Origin: Syntrophomonas sp. UBA1368 | GTDB lineage: Bacteria > Bacillota > Syntrophomonadia > Syntrophomonadales > Syntrophomonadaceae | DNA length: 7,445 nucleotides | Direction: 5' to 3' | NCBI GenBank assembly: GCA_002305965.1 | Contig: DBRM01000086.1 | Span: forward strand, 4,016-11,460 | Shown: piece by piece, positions 1 through 5,994 of the stretch | How positions within the stretch are numbered: the first letter of the stretch is position 1 | Layout of the letters: every line of letters starts with the position of its first letter | Notes under the pieces: generated by a model | What the model saw: the letters and a program-made list of their open reading frames with translations, nothing else | Database searches by the model: none | What the model was told of the DNA's origin: nothing | Position numbers and translations under genes: made by a program

Positions 1-41
1 ACCGCACTGATACCTGGGCAGACAAAGTCGTCTGCTGGTTC

Positions 42-62
42 CCTCACGCCTCACGCCTGACT
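42..62. repeat. Short 7-bp tandem repeat
   Basis: CCTCACG occurs twice back to back (42-48, 49-55), followed by a degenerate third unit CCTGACT (56-62). It lies just upstream of the promoter of the oxidoreductase gene. Before it, GCAGAC (18-23) and GTCTGC (30-35) can pair around a six-base loop, but no T-run follows, so I do not call a terminator. No function is evident. Confidence 0.5.
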
Positions 63-69
63 CCTTGTC

Positions 70-98
70 TTGTTCATCTGGCATAGGACGTTTATACT
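70..98 (+). promoter_or_regulatory. Sigma-A-type promoter of the oxidoreductase gene
   Basis: TTGTTC (70-75) and TATACT (93-98) are separated by exactly 17 bases, a good match to the housekeeping consensus TTGACA-17-TATAAT. Transcription would start near 105, leaving a leader of about 30 bases before the ATG at 137. The promoter overlaps the upstream TTG at 65, which argues against that TTG as the translation start. Confidence 0.6.
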
Positions 99-136
99 GT
101 TATTACTTTTATATTGGAAAGAACAGGGAGAAGAAC

Positions 137-1228
137 ATGACCAAAGTAGATATAGCAGTGATCGGCGCCGGAGCAGTAGGGCTGAGCGTGGCGCTGAAGG
201 CAGCCGAAAGGAAAGGGCTTACCATAGTCGTTTTGGAAAAAAACCACCGGTTTGGTCAGGAAATATCCAGCCGCAACAGCGAAGTCATCCATTCCGGGTT
301 TTACTATTCGCCGGAAATGCTGAAAAGCCGTCTCTGCGTCCGCGGCAACCCGATGTTGTATGAGTTTCTTGCCCCCCGGCCGGTTTCACACGGTAAAATC
401 GGAAAGATCCTCTCTGCTCTCGATCAGAAGGAAGAGGCAGAGCTGGATCGTTTGTATGAGAATGCCCTGGCTAATCAGGTTTCCGTCCGGCGCCTGACCA
501 AAAAGCAGTTGGAAGAAATGGAACCGGAGATCGCCGGCATATCAGGGCTTTACTTTCCGGAAAGCGGCATTATAAACGCCCACGAATACATGCAGGCTTT
601 ATACTATGAAGGTCAGGCAGCGGGAGTCGTTTATCTGTTTGGCACCGCAGTCAAAGCAGCTATATATAACGGCCTTGACTATGAAATCGTCACCGGGCAG
701 GAGACCATTCATGCACAGCAGGTGATCAACTGCGCCGGCCTGGGGGCTGAGGAGATCGCCGGGATGATCGGCATCGATACTGAGAAACAAGGGTACCGGC
801 TTCACCCCTGCAAAGGCGAATACTTTAAAGTCAGGCGTAAGTTGAACATCCAACATCTGATATACTCGGTCCCCACAGTGAGAAGCCTGGGCATCCACCT
901 GAGCATGGACCAGGGAGGCGGCCTGCGCCTGGGACCCAATGCCTTTTATGTAGACGAGTTGAATTATGATGTTGATGAAAGCCATGCGGAGGAATTCTTC
1001 CGCGCCGCCAGCCGCTATATCCCCGCCCTGCATGAAACAGATCTGCTGCCGGATTTTGCCGGTATCCGCCCCAAACTGCAGGCGCCGGGAGAACCGATGA
1101 AGGACTTTATCATCCAGGAGGAAGGCCGGCTGGGCCTCCCCGGCTGGATCAACCTGATCGGCATCGAATCCCCCGGCCTCACTGCCAGTCTGGCTATTGG
1201 GGAATATGTGGCGGCCATGCTGGGATAG
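137..1228 (+). CDS. FAD-dependent oxidoreductase, L-2-hydroxyglutarate oxidase-like (DAO family)
   Basis: A 363-residue flavoprotein. The N terminus carries the Rossmann FAD-binding motif G10-x-G12-x-x-G15, with the ribose-binding acid E34 at the end of the second strand. The segment SRNSEVIHSGFYY (45-57), followed by LKSRLCVRG, resembles the signature of L-2-hydroxyglutarate dehydrogenase/oxidase enzymes. The C terminus has GIRPKL (309-314) and GIESPGLTASLAIG (342-355), the usual second flavin-contacting region of the DAO fold. Family members oxidise 2-hydroxy acids and pass electrons to oxygen or a quinone. This protein is shorter than the E. coli enzyme (about 420 residues), so its substrate is not certain. 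I chose the ATG at 137 because AGGGAG lies 6 bases upstream and homology begins there; an in-frame TTG at 65 would add 24 unrelated residues and overlap the promoter. It appears monocistronic. Glycerol-3-phosphate or amino acid oxidase-like activity is the main alternative. Confidence 0.88.
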   Translation: MTKVDIAVIGAGAVGLSVALKAAERKGLTIVVLEKNHRFGQEISSRNSEVIHSGFYYSPEMLKSRLCVRGNPMLYEFLAPRPVSHGKIGKILSALDQKEEAELDRLYENALANQVSVRRLTKKQLEEMEPEIAGISGLYFPESGIINAHEYMQALYYEGQAAGVVYLFGTAVKAAIYNGLDYEIVTGQETIHAQQVINCAGLGAEEIAGMIGIDTEKQGYRLHPCKGEYFKVRRKLNIQHLIYSVPTVRSLGIHLSMDQGGGLRLGPNAFYVDELNYDVDESHAEEFFRAASRYIPALHETDLLPDFAGIRPKLQAPGEPMKDFIIQEEGRLGLPGWINLIGIESPGLTASLAIGEYVAAMLG

Positions 1229-1251
1229 GCTGCCTAAACTGGACTGACCCT

Positions 1252-1292
1252 ATAAAAAGGGCGCCGGCAGAAGAAGATCCTTCTGCCGGCGC
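1252..1292 (-). terminator. Orphan intrinsic terminator (relic of secF terminator)
   Basis: GCGCCGGCAGAAG (1261-1273) pairs perfectly with 1280-1292 around a six-base loop, a 13-bp GC-rich stem. Reading on the minus strand it is followed by CCTTTTTATA, so it is oriented to end a minus-strand transcript, as its twin does for secF. No minus-strand gene now precedes it. On the plus strand it lies 32 bases after the oxidoreductase stop, where only a weak T-run follows, so it could reduce read-through only partly. Confidence 0.75.
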
Positions 1293-1305
1293 TTAGCTGT
1301 TTTAA

Positions 1306-1359
1306 CTATGCACTGGCCGATGCTGCATGACTTTTTTCTTTGCGCTTCTGCCACATGGT
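1306..1359 (-). pseudogene. secF': secF 3' fragment (last 17 codons plus stop)
   Basis: Read on the minus strand, the fragment encodes TMWQKRKEKSHAASASA followed by TAG. The intact SecF ends TMWQKRKEKNPAASASA followed by TGA. Of five differing sense codons, three changes are silent (AAG/AAA, TCA/TCG, GCC/GCA) and two alter residues (N to S, P to H). The frame and the stop position are kept, so this tail probably diverged while part of a working secF in another lineage or a second copy. It has no start or upstream body and cannot be expressed as SecF. Confidence 0.88.
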
Positions 1360-1393
1360 CTGATCAGCCAAAATGTGACTCTTCCCCTACACC

Positions 1394-1410
1394 CCTGTCA
1401 CAGGTATAAT
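1394..1410 (+). promoter_or_regulatory. Permease promoter -10 box with adjoining dyad
   Basis: A perfect TATAAT lies at 1405-1410, 39 bases before the permease start codon. The -35 position at 17-bp spacing (1382-1387, TTCCCC) is poor, suggesting dependence on an activator or an atypical promoter. Directly against the -10 box sits CCTGT-C-ACAGG (1394-1404), a 5-bp-arm inverted repeat inside the promoter spacer, a plausible operator position. The -10 call is reasonable; the operator role is inferred. Confidence 0.45.
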
Positions 1411-1449
1411 TTAATCGACTAAAATAAAATAATGCGGGGAGACTGATGT

Positions 1450-2796
1450 ATGGAAAACGGGCTGCAGAAAAAGTACGGTCTTTTAACTGCGATCGCAATG
1501 GTTGTTGGAATCGTCATAGGTGCCGGTGTATTTTTCAAAGCTGAAAAGGTTTTAGTGGCTACCGGCGGTAATCTTCCCCAGGGAATCCTGGCCTGGGCTT
1601 TAGGCGGGGTCATCATGATCATCTGTGCCTTTGTCTTCGCTACCATGGCCACCCAATATGAAAAAGTGAATGGCGTCGTGGATTATGCTGAAGCGACGGT
1701 AGGTGTGAATTACGGCTATTTTGTAGGCTGGTTTATGGCCGCCATTTATTATCCCACTTTGTGTTCTGTGCTGGCCTGGGTTTCAGCCCGATACACCTGT
1801 GTCCTGCTGGGCTGGGATATCACAGGCGGTGAAGCCATGGCATTATCCGGGTTTTATCTGATCGGGATCTTCGGCTTAAATGCCCTGTCCCCCAAACTGG
1901 CAGGCAAATTCCAAGTATCTACCACCATCATCAAACTGATCCCCCTCGCTCTTATGGCAGTCGTGGGAACGATTGCCGGATTGTTGAACGGCGTACTGAT
2001 CACGAATTTTACCAGCGGAGTCATCGCTGATGTCAGCGGCAATCCGCTGTTCACGGCTCTTGTTGCCACCGCTTTTGCTTATGAAGGATGGATCATTGCC
2101 ACCAGTATCAATGCCGAATTAAGGGATGCCAAGCGGAATCTGCCCCTTGCCCTGACTTTCGGGACCATGTTCATCGCGCTGATCTATATTTTCTACTATA
2201 TCGGACTGGCCGGTGCAGTCCCCAACAGTGTTGTGATGCAGGGCGGCGAGACCGGGGCAAAGATCGCATTTGCCACGTTATTTTCCAATCTGGGCGGAAC
2301 CATCTTGTTTGTGGTAGTGGTAATCTCCTGCCTGGGGACTTTAAATGGTTTAATGATGGGATGTACCCGCGGTTTTTACTCTCTGGCAGCCAGAAATATG
2401 GGGCCACAGCCGGAAACCTATCAATCCATCGATTCCAAAACCAACATGCCGGCAAATGCTGCTATTTTAGGTGTCCTGTTAAGCGGTATATGGCTGTTGT
2501 ACTTCTATGGAGCCAATTTAACCCCTGTTTCCTGGTTTGGGCCCTTTAGCTTCGACAGTTCTGAGCTTCCCATCGTTACGATCTATGCCATGTATATCCC
2601 TATCTTTATAATGATGATGAAAAAAGAACGATCCCTAAGTACTTTCAAACGCTTCATCATGCCGTCACTGGCCATCTGCGCCTGCATCTTTATGGTGATC
2701 GCCGCATATTACGCCCATGGGCAGGCAGTCTTTTACTATTTGATAATTTTTGCCGCAGTAATGGCTGTGGGAATGATCACCAAGGGTCGTTATTAA
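1450..2796 (+). CDS. APC-superfamily amino acid permease
   Basis: A 448-residue polytopic membrane protein, the normal size for a 12-helix amino acid-polyamine-organocation carrier. Helix 1 contains the family hallmark GIVIGAGVF (20-28), whose GAG turn forms the unwound substrate-binding segment. Helix 6 carries FAYEGW (209-214), the matching binding-site motif seen in SteT/LAT-like exchangers. It likely moves amino acids across the cytoplasmic membrane as a proton symporter or an exchanger; the substrate cannot be read from sequence. The ATG follows GGGGAG (1436-1441) by 8 bases. An ATG four bases upstream is out of frame. A TTCG-loop terminator closes the gene. It is convergent with secF and bracketed by two copies of the secF tail, which suggests it was inserted between the oxidoreductase gene and secF. 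A functional link to the oxidoreductase is possible but unsupported, since each gene has its own promoter. Confidence 0.93.
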   Translation: MENGLQKKYGLLTAIAMVVGIVIGAGVFFKAEKVLVATGGNLPQGILAWALGGVIMIICAFVFATMATQYEKVNGVVDYAEATVGVNYGYFVGWFMAAIYYPTLCSVLAWVSARYTCVLLGWDITGGEAMALSGFYLIGIFGLNALSPKLAGKFQVSTTIIKLIPLALMAVVGTIAGLLNGVLITNFTSGVIADVSGNPLFTALVATAFAYEGWIIATSINAELRDAKRNLPLALTFGTMFIALIYIFYYIGLAGAVPNSVVMQGGETGAKIAFATLFSNLGGTILFVVVVISCLGTLNGLMMGCTRGFYSLAARNMGPQPETYQSIDSKTNMPANAAILGVLLSGIWLLYFYGANLTPVSWFGPFSFDSSELPIVTIYAMYIPIFIMMMKKERSLSTFKRFIMPSLAICACIFMVIAAYYAHGQAVFYYLIIFAAVMAVGMITKGRY

Positions 2797-2834
2797 AAGG
2801 AAAAACTCGGTTTTATACCTGTGAAAATACAGAT

Positions 2835-2859
2835 GAGGCCTTCGGGCCTCTTTGTTTTA
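2835..2859 (+). terminator. Intrinsic terminator of the permease gene
   Basis: GAGGCC (2835-2840) and GGCCTC (2845-2850) form a 6-bp stem closed by a stable C(TTCG)G tetraloop, followed by TTTGTTTTA. It lies 39 bases after the permease stop. The core closely resembles the terminator at 6592-6620. Confidence 0.85.
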
Positions 2860-2892
2860 TGCGCATCCTTTCAGGCTGCGCACTTAATAAAC

Positions 2893-3003
2893 CCCGATAA
2901 AAAGAGCCGGCAGAGGAAGATCCTTCTGCCGGCGCTTAGCCGCTTTATTCAGGCACTGGCTGATGCTGCAGGATTTTTTTCCTTGCGCTTCTGCCACATG
3001 GTC
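2893..3003. repeat. Direct repeat copy B: intact secF 3' end plus terminator
   Basis: The functional copy of the repeated segment. It is part of the complete secF gene and its terminator, and matches 1248-1360 with the same orientation. The only length change is two bases in the hairpin arm. The interval between the copies (1361-2892, about 1.5 kb) contains only the permease gene with its promoter and terminator. I see no integrase or transposase in it. Confidence 0.9.
2898..2933 (-). terminator. Intrinsic terminator of the secDF operon
   Basis: GCCGGCAGA (2906-2914) pairs with TCTGCCGGC (2925-2933), extended by one G-T and one G-C pair around a six-base loop. On the minus strand it is followed by TCTTTTTATC. 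It begins 15 bases after the secF stop codon. Its duplicate lies at 1252-1292. Confidence 0.88.
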
Positions 3004-3881
3004 CACAGGGGGCCTGCGATACAGATGGTGGAGTAGCAGCCGGAAATGGTGCCGAACATCATGGGCAGAGCAAAGGCCCGGATGGAGCTGATATCATAGA
3101 TCTGGGCAAAAATATATACCACAGTAATGCTTAAAAACACAGCAATATTGGTATTGATGGAACGCATCATCGATTGATTGATGCTTGTGTCCACCAATTC
3201 CTCCACCGAAGTTTTTTTGCCCATCAGCCGTTCATTCTCCCGGATGCGGTCGTAGATCACGATGGTATCATTGATGGAGAAACCAATGATGGTAAGGACG
3301 GCCGCAATAAAAGAGTCGTTCAAAGGGATTTTAAAGACGATAAAAACTGCGGTGACGATCAGAGCATCATGAATTAATGCAACGATGGCCATGGTCCCCG
3401 CCGACAGCCCGCCGATACGCTTGAAACGCCACCCTACATAAGCCAAAACCAGCAGGAATGATAGCACGATAGCGATCATGCCATTGGTGAAGAACTGCTT
3501 GCCGATAAAGGGCTCAACAGTAAGGGACTCGGACAAAGTGAGCTTCGCATTTGGATAGGCTTTGGTCAGTGCAGCCGTTACGGTTTCCTGCTCCTGAGAG
3601 GTCAGTGCTTCATTGCCGGCCAGGCTCACCACCAGTTTCTTTTCATCTTTGGCCATATTCGTCTGCAGTTGGCAGTTGGTAGTCCTCCCCACTGCCTGTT
3701 CTATAAATTTCTCCGCCTCTTCGGCATTGATGGTATCGCTATAGGTGTATTTGAGGATGGAACCTCCCTTAAACTGTATATCCAGCTGGATGCCGTTGAT
3801 AAAAGCAAACACCACACCACACAGGATCAGACAAATGGAAATGGTGAAGTAAATAAATCTGTGTTTATAAAACCTGATCAT
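2949..3881 (-). CDS. secF: Protein translocase subunit SecF
   Basis: A 310-residue RND-type membrane protein that, with SecD, forms the proton-driven accessory complex of SecYEG and pulls translocating proteins to the outer side. TM1 spans about 10-29, followed by LDIQFKGG (33-40), the conserved GG motif at the start of the periplasmic-type P1 domain. Five further helices follow. TM4 contains GFSINDTIVIYDRIREN, with the conserved acidic residue D205 implicated in proton coupling. The start chosen is the ATG at 3881: AAGGAGG (3889-3895) sits 7 bases upstream, whereas the upstream in-frame ATG at 3902 lacks such a site and adds seven residues. The start lies 17 bases inside the secD end, so the two are probably translationally coupled. 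The last 18 codons are duplicated at 1306-1359. Confidence 0.97.
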   Translation of the reverse strand: MIRFYKHRFIYFTISICLILCGVVFAFINGIQLDIQFKGGSILKYTYSDTINAEEAEKFIEQAVGRTTNCQLQTNMAKDEKKLVVSLAGNEALTSQEQETVTAALTKAYPNAKLTLSESLTVEPFIGKQFFTNGMIAIVLSFLLVLAYVGWRFKRIGGLSAGTMAIVALIHDALIVTAVFIVFKIPLNDSFIAAVLTIIGFSINDTIVIYDRIRENERLMGKKTSVEELVDTSINQSMMRSINTNIAVFLSITVVYIFAQIYDISSIRAFALPMMFGTISGCYSTICIAGPLWTMWQKRKEKNPAASASA

Positions 3882-5136
3882 TGACCTGCCTCCTTGCGCC
3901 ATAATATTGGGGCTTGCGGAATAATTTGTAATTGCCCAGTGAACGTATCATCACCCGGGATGCTGTGACACCAGCAATAAAGTTCATGATCACACCGCAT
4001 ATCAGCGTATAACCGAAAGACAGCATGGAACCGGAGCCAAAAATGATCAAAATAATGGCGATGATGATGACCGTGATATTGCCATCGAAAACCGCAGAAA
4101 AGGCCCTTTCAAAGCCGGCCTCGACAGCCCGCAGCAAAGTCTTGCCCGTATTGATCTCTTCCTTGATCCGTTCGGCGATGATGATATTGGCATCCACGCC
4201 CATCCCCACCGATAGGATCAAACCGGCGATCCCCGGCAGGGTCAGGGTAAACTGGGGAACCGACAGGGCCAATAACTGTCCGGTGACCTGTAAAATCAGG
4301 GCAATGCATGCCACCAGCCCCGGCAGGCGGTAATAGAAAAGAATAAACAAACAAACCAGTACAAAGGCCACTTTCCCGGCCATAACCATTACGGCCAGGG
4401 CGCTGCTGCCCAGAGTGGGACTGATGATATTGCAGTTTTTCACCACCAGGGAAAAGGGCAGTGATCCGGAATTGATCTTACTGGCCAGTGCTGCAGCATC
4501 TTCGGTGCTGGACAGATTGGTGATCTCCGCTTTACCGCCGGTGATCCTGCTCCCCACAATGGGTGAACGGATCAGGGTTTCATCCATATATATGGAGATC
4601 TCCTGCCCGATCAGCCGGCCGGTGGCCTCTGCGAACTTTTCGCCCCCCTCTTTGGACAGTTCCAGAGTGACTACCGGTGTCCCGTCCTGAGGACTCAATT
4701 GGGCTTTACTCTTGGTCACGTCCGTACCTTCCAGGATTATATTGCCGTCCGGGTCCCTGAAGGTCAGCCTGGCTGTCTCGCCCAGCTCCGATACCGCCTT
4801 CTGGGGATCGAAATCTGCTTCATCCGATTTCCAGGGAAAACGGACGATGATCTTGCCATTCCCCTTGTCTATGGTCACGTCCCGGTCAGTGATGTTTTTC
4901 GCGTCCATTCTGGTTTCGATAATGGTCCGGGCCGCTTCCAGTTCATTTTCCGTGGCCGCCCGGCCCAGATCCTTGGGCTCATAGGTGGCTTCCACCCCGC
5001 CGCGTATATCTATGCCATAGCGCATTTGGTCTGCGCCTTTGATTTCAAAGTTACCGATTTTGACCCCGAACACTGCAATGCACAGCAAAACAGCCGTGAG
5101 CAAAACGGTTATAAAGAATCCCCGTTTAGAATTCAT
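3865..5136 (-). CDS. secD: Protein translocase subunit SecD
   Basis: A 423-residue partner of SecF. TM1 covers about 7-26, and GIDIRGG (41-47) is the conserved D1 motif at the start of the large extracytoplasmic P1 domain. The P1 domain is short compared with E. coli SecD (about 615 residues), as is usual in Gram-positive lineages. The C-terminal half has five helices. TM4 carries TLPGIAGLILSVGMGVDANIII, including D315, the conserved proton-relay aspartate, followed by AERIKEE. The ATG at 5136 follows GGAGGA (5144-5149) by 7 bases. It overlaps the TGA of a 10-codon upstream ORF in an ATGA arrangement. The gene opens the secDF operon; no yajC is seen upstream. Expression control is unclear: no strong promoter stands out in 5166-5283. 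Confidence 0.97.
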   Translation of the reverse strand: MNSKRGFFITVLLTAVLLCIAVFGVKIGNFEIKGADQMRYGIDIRGGVEATYEPKDLGRAATENELEAARTIIETRMDAKNITDRDVTIDKGNGKIIVRFPWKSDEADFDPQKAVSELGETARLTFRDPDGNIILEGTDVTKSKAQLSPQDGTPVVTLELSKEGGEKFAEATGRLIGQEISIYMDETLIRSPIVGSRITGGKAEITNLSSTEDAAALASKINSGSLPFSLVVKNCNIISPTLGSSALAVMVMAGKVAFVLVCLFILFYYRLPGLVACIALILQVTGQLLALSVPQFTLTLPGIAGLILSVGMGVDANIIIAERIKEEINTGKTLLRAVEAGFERAFSAVFDGNITVIIIAIILIIFGSGSMLSFGYTLICGVIMNFIAGVTASRVMIRSLGNYKLFRKPQYYGARRQVNDQVL

Positions 5137-5165
5137 TGATCATTCCTCCAATTATGTGCCGTCAT
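5133..5165 (-). CDS. Possible 10-residue leader ORF ahead of secD
   Basis: The minus strand reads ATG, nine further sense codons (MTAHNWRNDQ) and TGA. The TGA overlaps the secD ATG as ATGA. AAAGGAG (5175-5181) lies 9 bases upstream of its ATG, a stronger and better spaced site than chance would usually give. An in-frame TAA lies three codons before the ATG, so it is not the end of a longer gene. It could couple ribosome delivery to secD. The peptide resembles nothing I know, and coincidence remains possible. Confidence 0.35.
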   Translation of the reverse strand: MTAHNWRNDQ

Positions 5166-5198
5166 GGCCTCTTACTCCTTTACAGGAAGCACAGCCAG

Positions 5199-5220
5199 AC
5201 GGATAAAATATCACGGATAA
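5199..5220. repeat. Paired direct repeats upstream of secD
   Basis: ACGGATAA occurs at 5199-5206 and again at 5213-5220, a period of 14 bases. On the minus strand the spacer contributes to TATTTT (5205-5210), a poor -10-like element for secD. The arrangement could be a regulator-binding site over a secD promoter, but no regulator is identified. Confidence 0.4.
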
Positions 5221-5247
5221 GCACATTTTGAGCGCACTTAACCGTTA

Positions 5248-5266
5248 CCGGACTTTTTAGTCCCGG
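5248..5266 (-). other. Stem-loop between leader protein gene and secD
   Basis: CCGGACT (5248-5254) pairs with AGTCC-C-GG (5259-5266) around a four-base loop, with one bulged base. A neighbouring CCGG (5267-5270 region) offers competing pairings. No T-run follows on either strand, so it is not a typical intrinsic terminator. It lies 17 bases after the stop of the 135-residue gene and could be a processing or regulatory structure. Confidence 0.35.
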
Positions 5267-5283
5267 CCGGAAGCCTGATCATA

Positions 5284-5691
5284 TCATTTCATACCGTCTT
5301 TTTTATGGAGAAACCAGGTTATTTGGATAGCGTTGAAGGGTGCGCAAGTTTGCGCAGCTAGTCTTGAAGAACAGATAAAAGTGGTGATCCGCGCAGCCAT
5401 CACTGCGGTCAAAAGGACAAAAATGGATTTAATGAAGAGCCCTCGTGATTGCTTTAATAAAGATATGAAAGAATCCATAGAAGTTTCGGCAGCCAAATAA
5501 GCAAAATGCCCGATGCTGGCAGCGCCGTTCATGGAAGAGCCGCTGCTTCCTCCGCTCAAGGAGACAGGGGCTGAGACATTGACACCCGCTGGGAGCATGC
5601 CGGCAGGATTGAAGACACTTATATACCCTGTTAACAACAAGGTACACAAGAGCAATCCCATCAGAATACGATTTTTACTAATCCTCTGCAT
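5284..5691 (-). CDS. Unrecognised 135-residue signal-bearing or membrane protein upstream of secDF
   Basis: I do not recognise this protein. The N terminus (MQRISKNR, then ILMGLLLCTLLLTGYI) has a basic start and a hydrophobic core typical of a Sec signal or signal anchor. A Ser/Gly-rich, probably extracytoplasmic stretch (about 40-60) follows. A second hydrophobic segment, FIKSIFVLLTAVMAA, spans about 85-99. A polar tail ends in WFLHKKDGMK. The ATG has AAGGGA about 8 bases upstream, an acceptable ribosome site. The gene points the same way as secD, 147 bases ahead of it, so the two may be cotranscribed. Known regulators in this position, such as VemP and ApdA/ApdP, are signal-bearing peptides that stall ribosomes to control SecDF, but I see no RAPP-, SecM- or VemP-like arrest motif here. 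Its codons also encode the dyad TGCGCAAGTTTGCGCA (5341-5356). It could instead be an unrelated small membrane protein. Confidence 0.55.
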   Translation of the reverse strand: MQRISKNRILMGLLLCTLLLTGYISVFNPAGMLPAGVNVSAPVSLSGGSSGSSMNGAASIGHFAYLAAETSMDSFISLLKQSRGLFIKSIFVLLTAVMAARITTFICSSRLAAQTCAPFNAIQITWFLHKKDGMK

Positions 5692-5730
5692 GCCGATTCC
5701 CTTCGGTAAATGATTTGCAGCTTACTCTAC

Positions 5731-5784
5731 TGCACATACCAATTATAATGCGCGGTGATTATATTTGCACATATAATTATTACT
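5731..5784 (-). promoter_or_regulatory. AT-rich promoter region with repeated TGCACATA motif
   Basis: Two perfect minus-strand TATAAT boxes (5742-5747 and 5758-5763) lie 16 bases apart upstream of the 135-residue gene, neither with a convincing -35 box. TGCACATA occurs at 5731-5738 and 5766-5773 on the plus strand, each followed shortly by AATTAT, giving an imperfect direct repeat with a 35-base period that brackets the -10 boxes. This suggests regulated transcription of the downstream gene. The region 5692-5805 contains no gene. Confidence 0.4.
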
Positions 5785-5805
5785 ATTGCAGGAATCGTTT
5801 TGCGG

Positions 5806-5994
5806 TCAGCTTTTCTTGCTGAAGATCATTAAAATAAAATAACCAATACCAGCTCCGATAACAACAGAATAAGAGGACGTTTGAATTTGTGTTTCGCCCT
5901 TGATAATAAACTCCCCCAATTCCTTGCATATACTACAGAAAACGAAGGTCAGGAATATAATCAGATAACTTTTTCGTTTGTCATTAGACTTCAT
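5806..5994 (-). CDS. Small two-helix membrane protein (62 residues)
   Basis: The family is not recognised. After a charged start (MKSNDKRKS), helix 1 runs about 10-23 (YLIIFLTFVFCSIC). A polar loop, KELGEFIIKGETQIQTSS, follows, then helix 2 at about 42-58 (YSVVIGAGIGYFILMIF), ending in SKKS. Both ends carry positive charge, so a hairpin with both termini in the cytoplasm is likely. The ATG is preceded by an in-frame TAA and by a strong AAGGAGG (6006-6012) at the long spacing of 11 bases. An extended -10 promoter precedes it. It is divergent from the 71-residue membrane protein gene. A Gly-rich second helix is common in small phage or stress membrane proteins, but no function can be assigned. 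Confidence 0.7.
   Translation of the reverse strand: MKSNDKRKSYLIIFLTFVFCSICKELGEFIIKGETQIQTSSYSVVIGAGIGYFILMIFSKKS

Larger units (their letters stand above)
1248..1360. repeat. Direct repeat copy A: diverged secF 3' end plus terminator
   Basis: This stretch matches 2893-3003 in the same orientation. It covers the T-rich tail, the hairpin, 15 spacer bases and the last 18 codons of secF including the stop. In the coding part 48 of 55 bases agree, and the last 21 bases (1340-1360) are identical. Similarity stops abruptly after 1360. A weaker match may continue left to AGGCTGC at 1227-1233, just after the oxidoreductase stop. The two copies bracket the permease gene. Confidence 0.9.

Noticed and set aside
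65..136. Longer oxidoreductase start at a TTG
   Set aside because: It would translate the promoter and its -10 box, has no ribosome site, and adds 24 residues before the FAD-binding strand; the ATG at 137 has AGGGAG at good spacing.
599..1033. 144-codon minus-strand frame inside the oxidoreductase gene
   Set aside because: It lies wholly antisense to a clear gene, with no ribosome site or recognisable domain.
2088..2549. 153-codon plus-strand frame inside the permease gene
   Set aside because: Low-complexity Cys/Arg-rich product in a shifted frame of a well-supported membrane protein gene.
4025..5139. Several plus-strand frames of 81-146 codons opposite secD
   Set aside because: They are antisense to secD, lack ribosome sites and match no family; secD shows all expected motifs.
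5806..5822. Hairpin TCAGC/GCTGA at the stop of the 62-residue gene as terminator
   Set aside because: Only five pairs, and no T-run follows on the minus strand.
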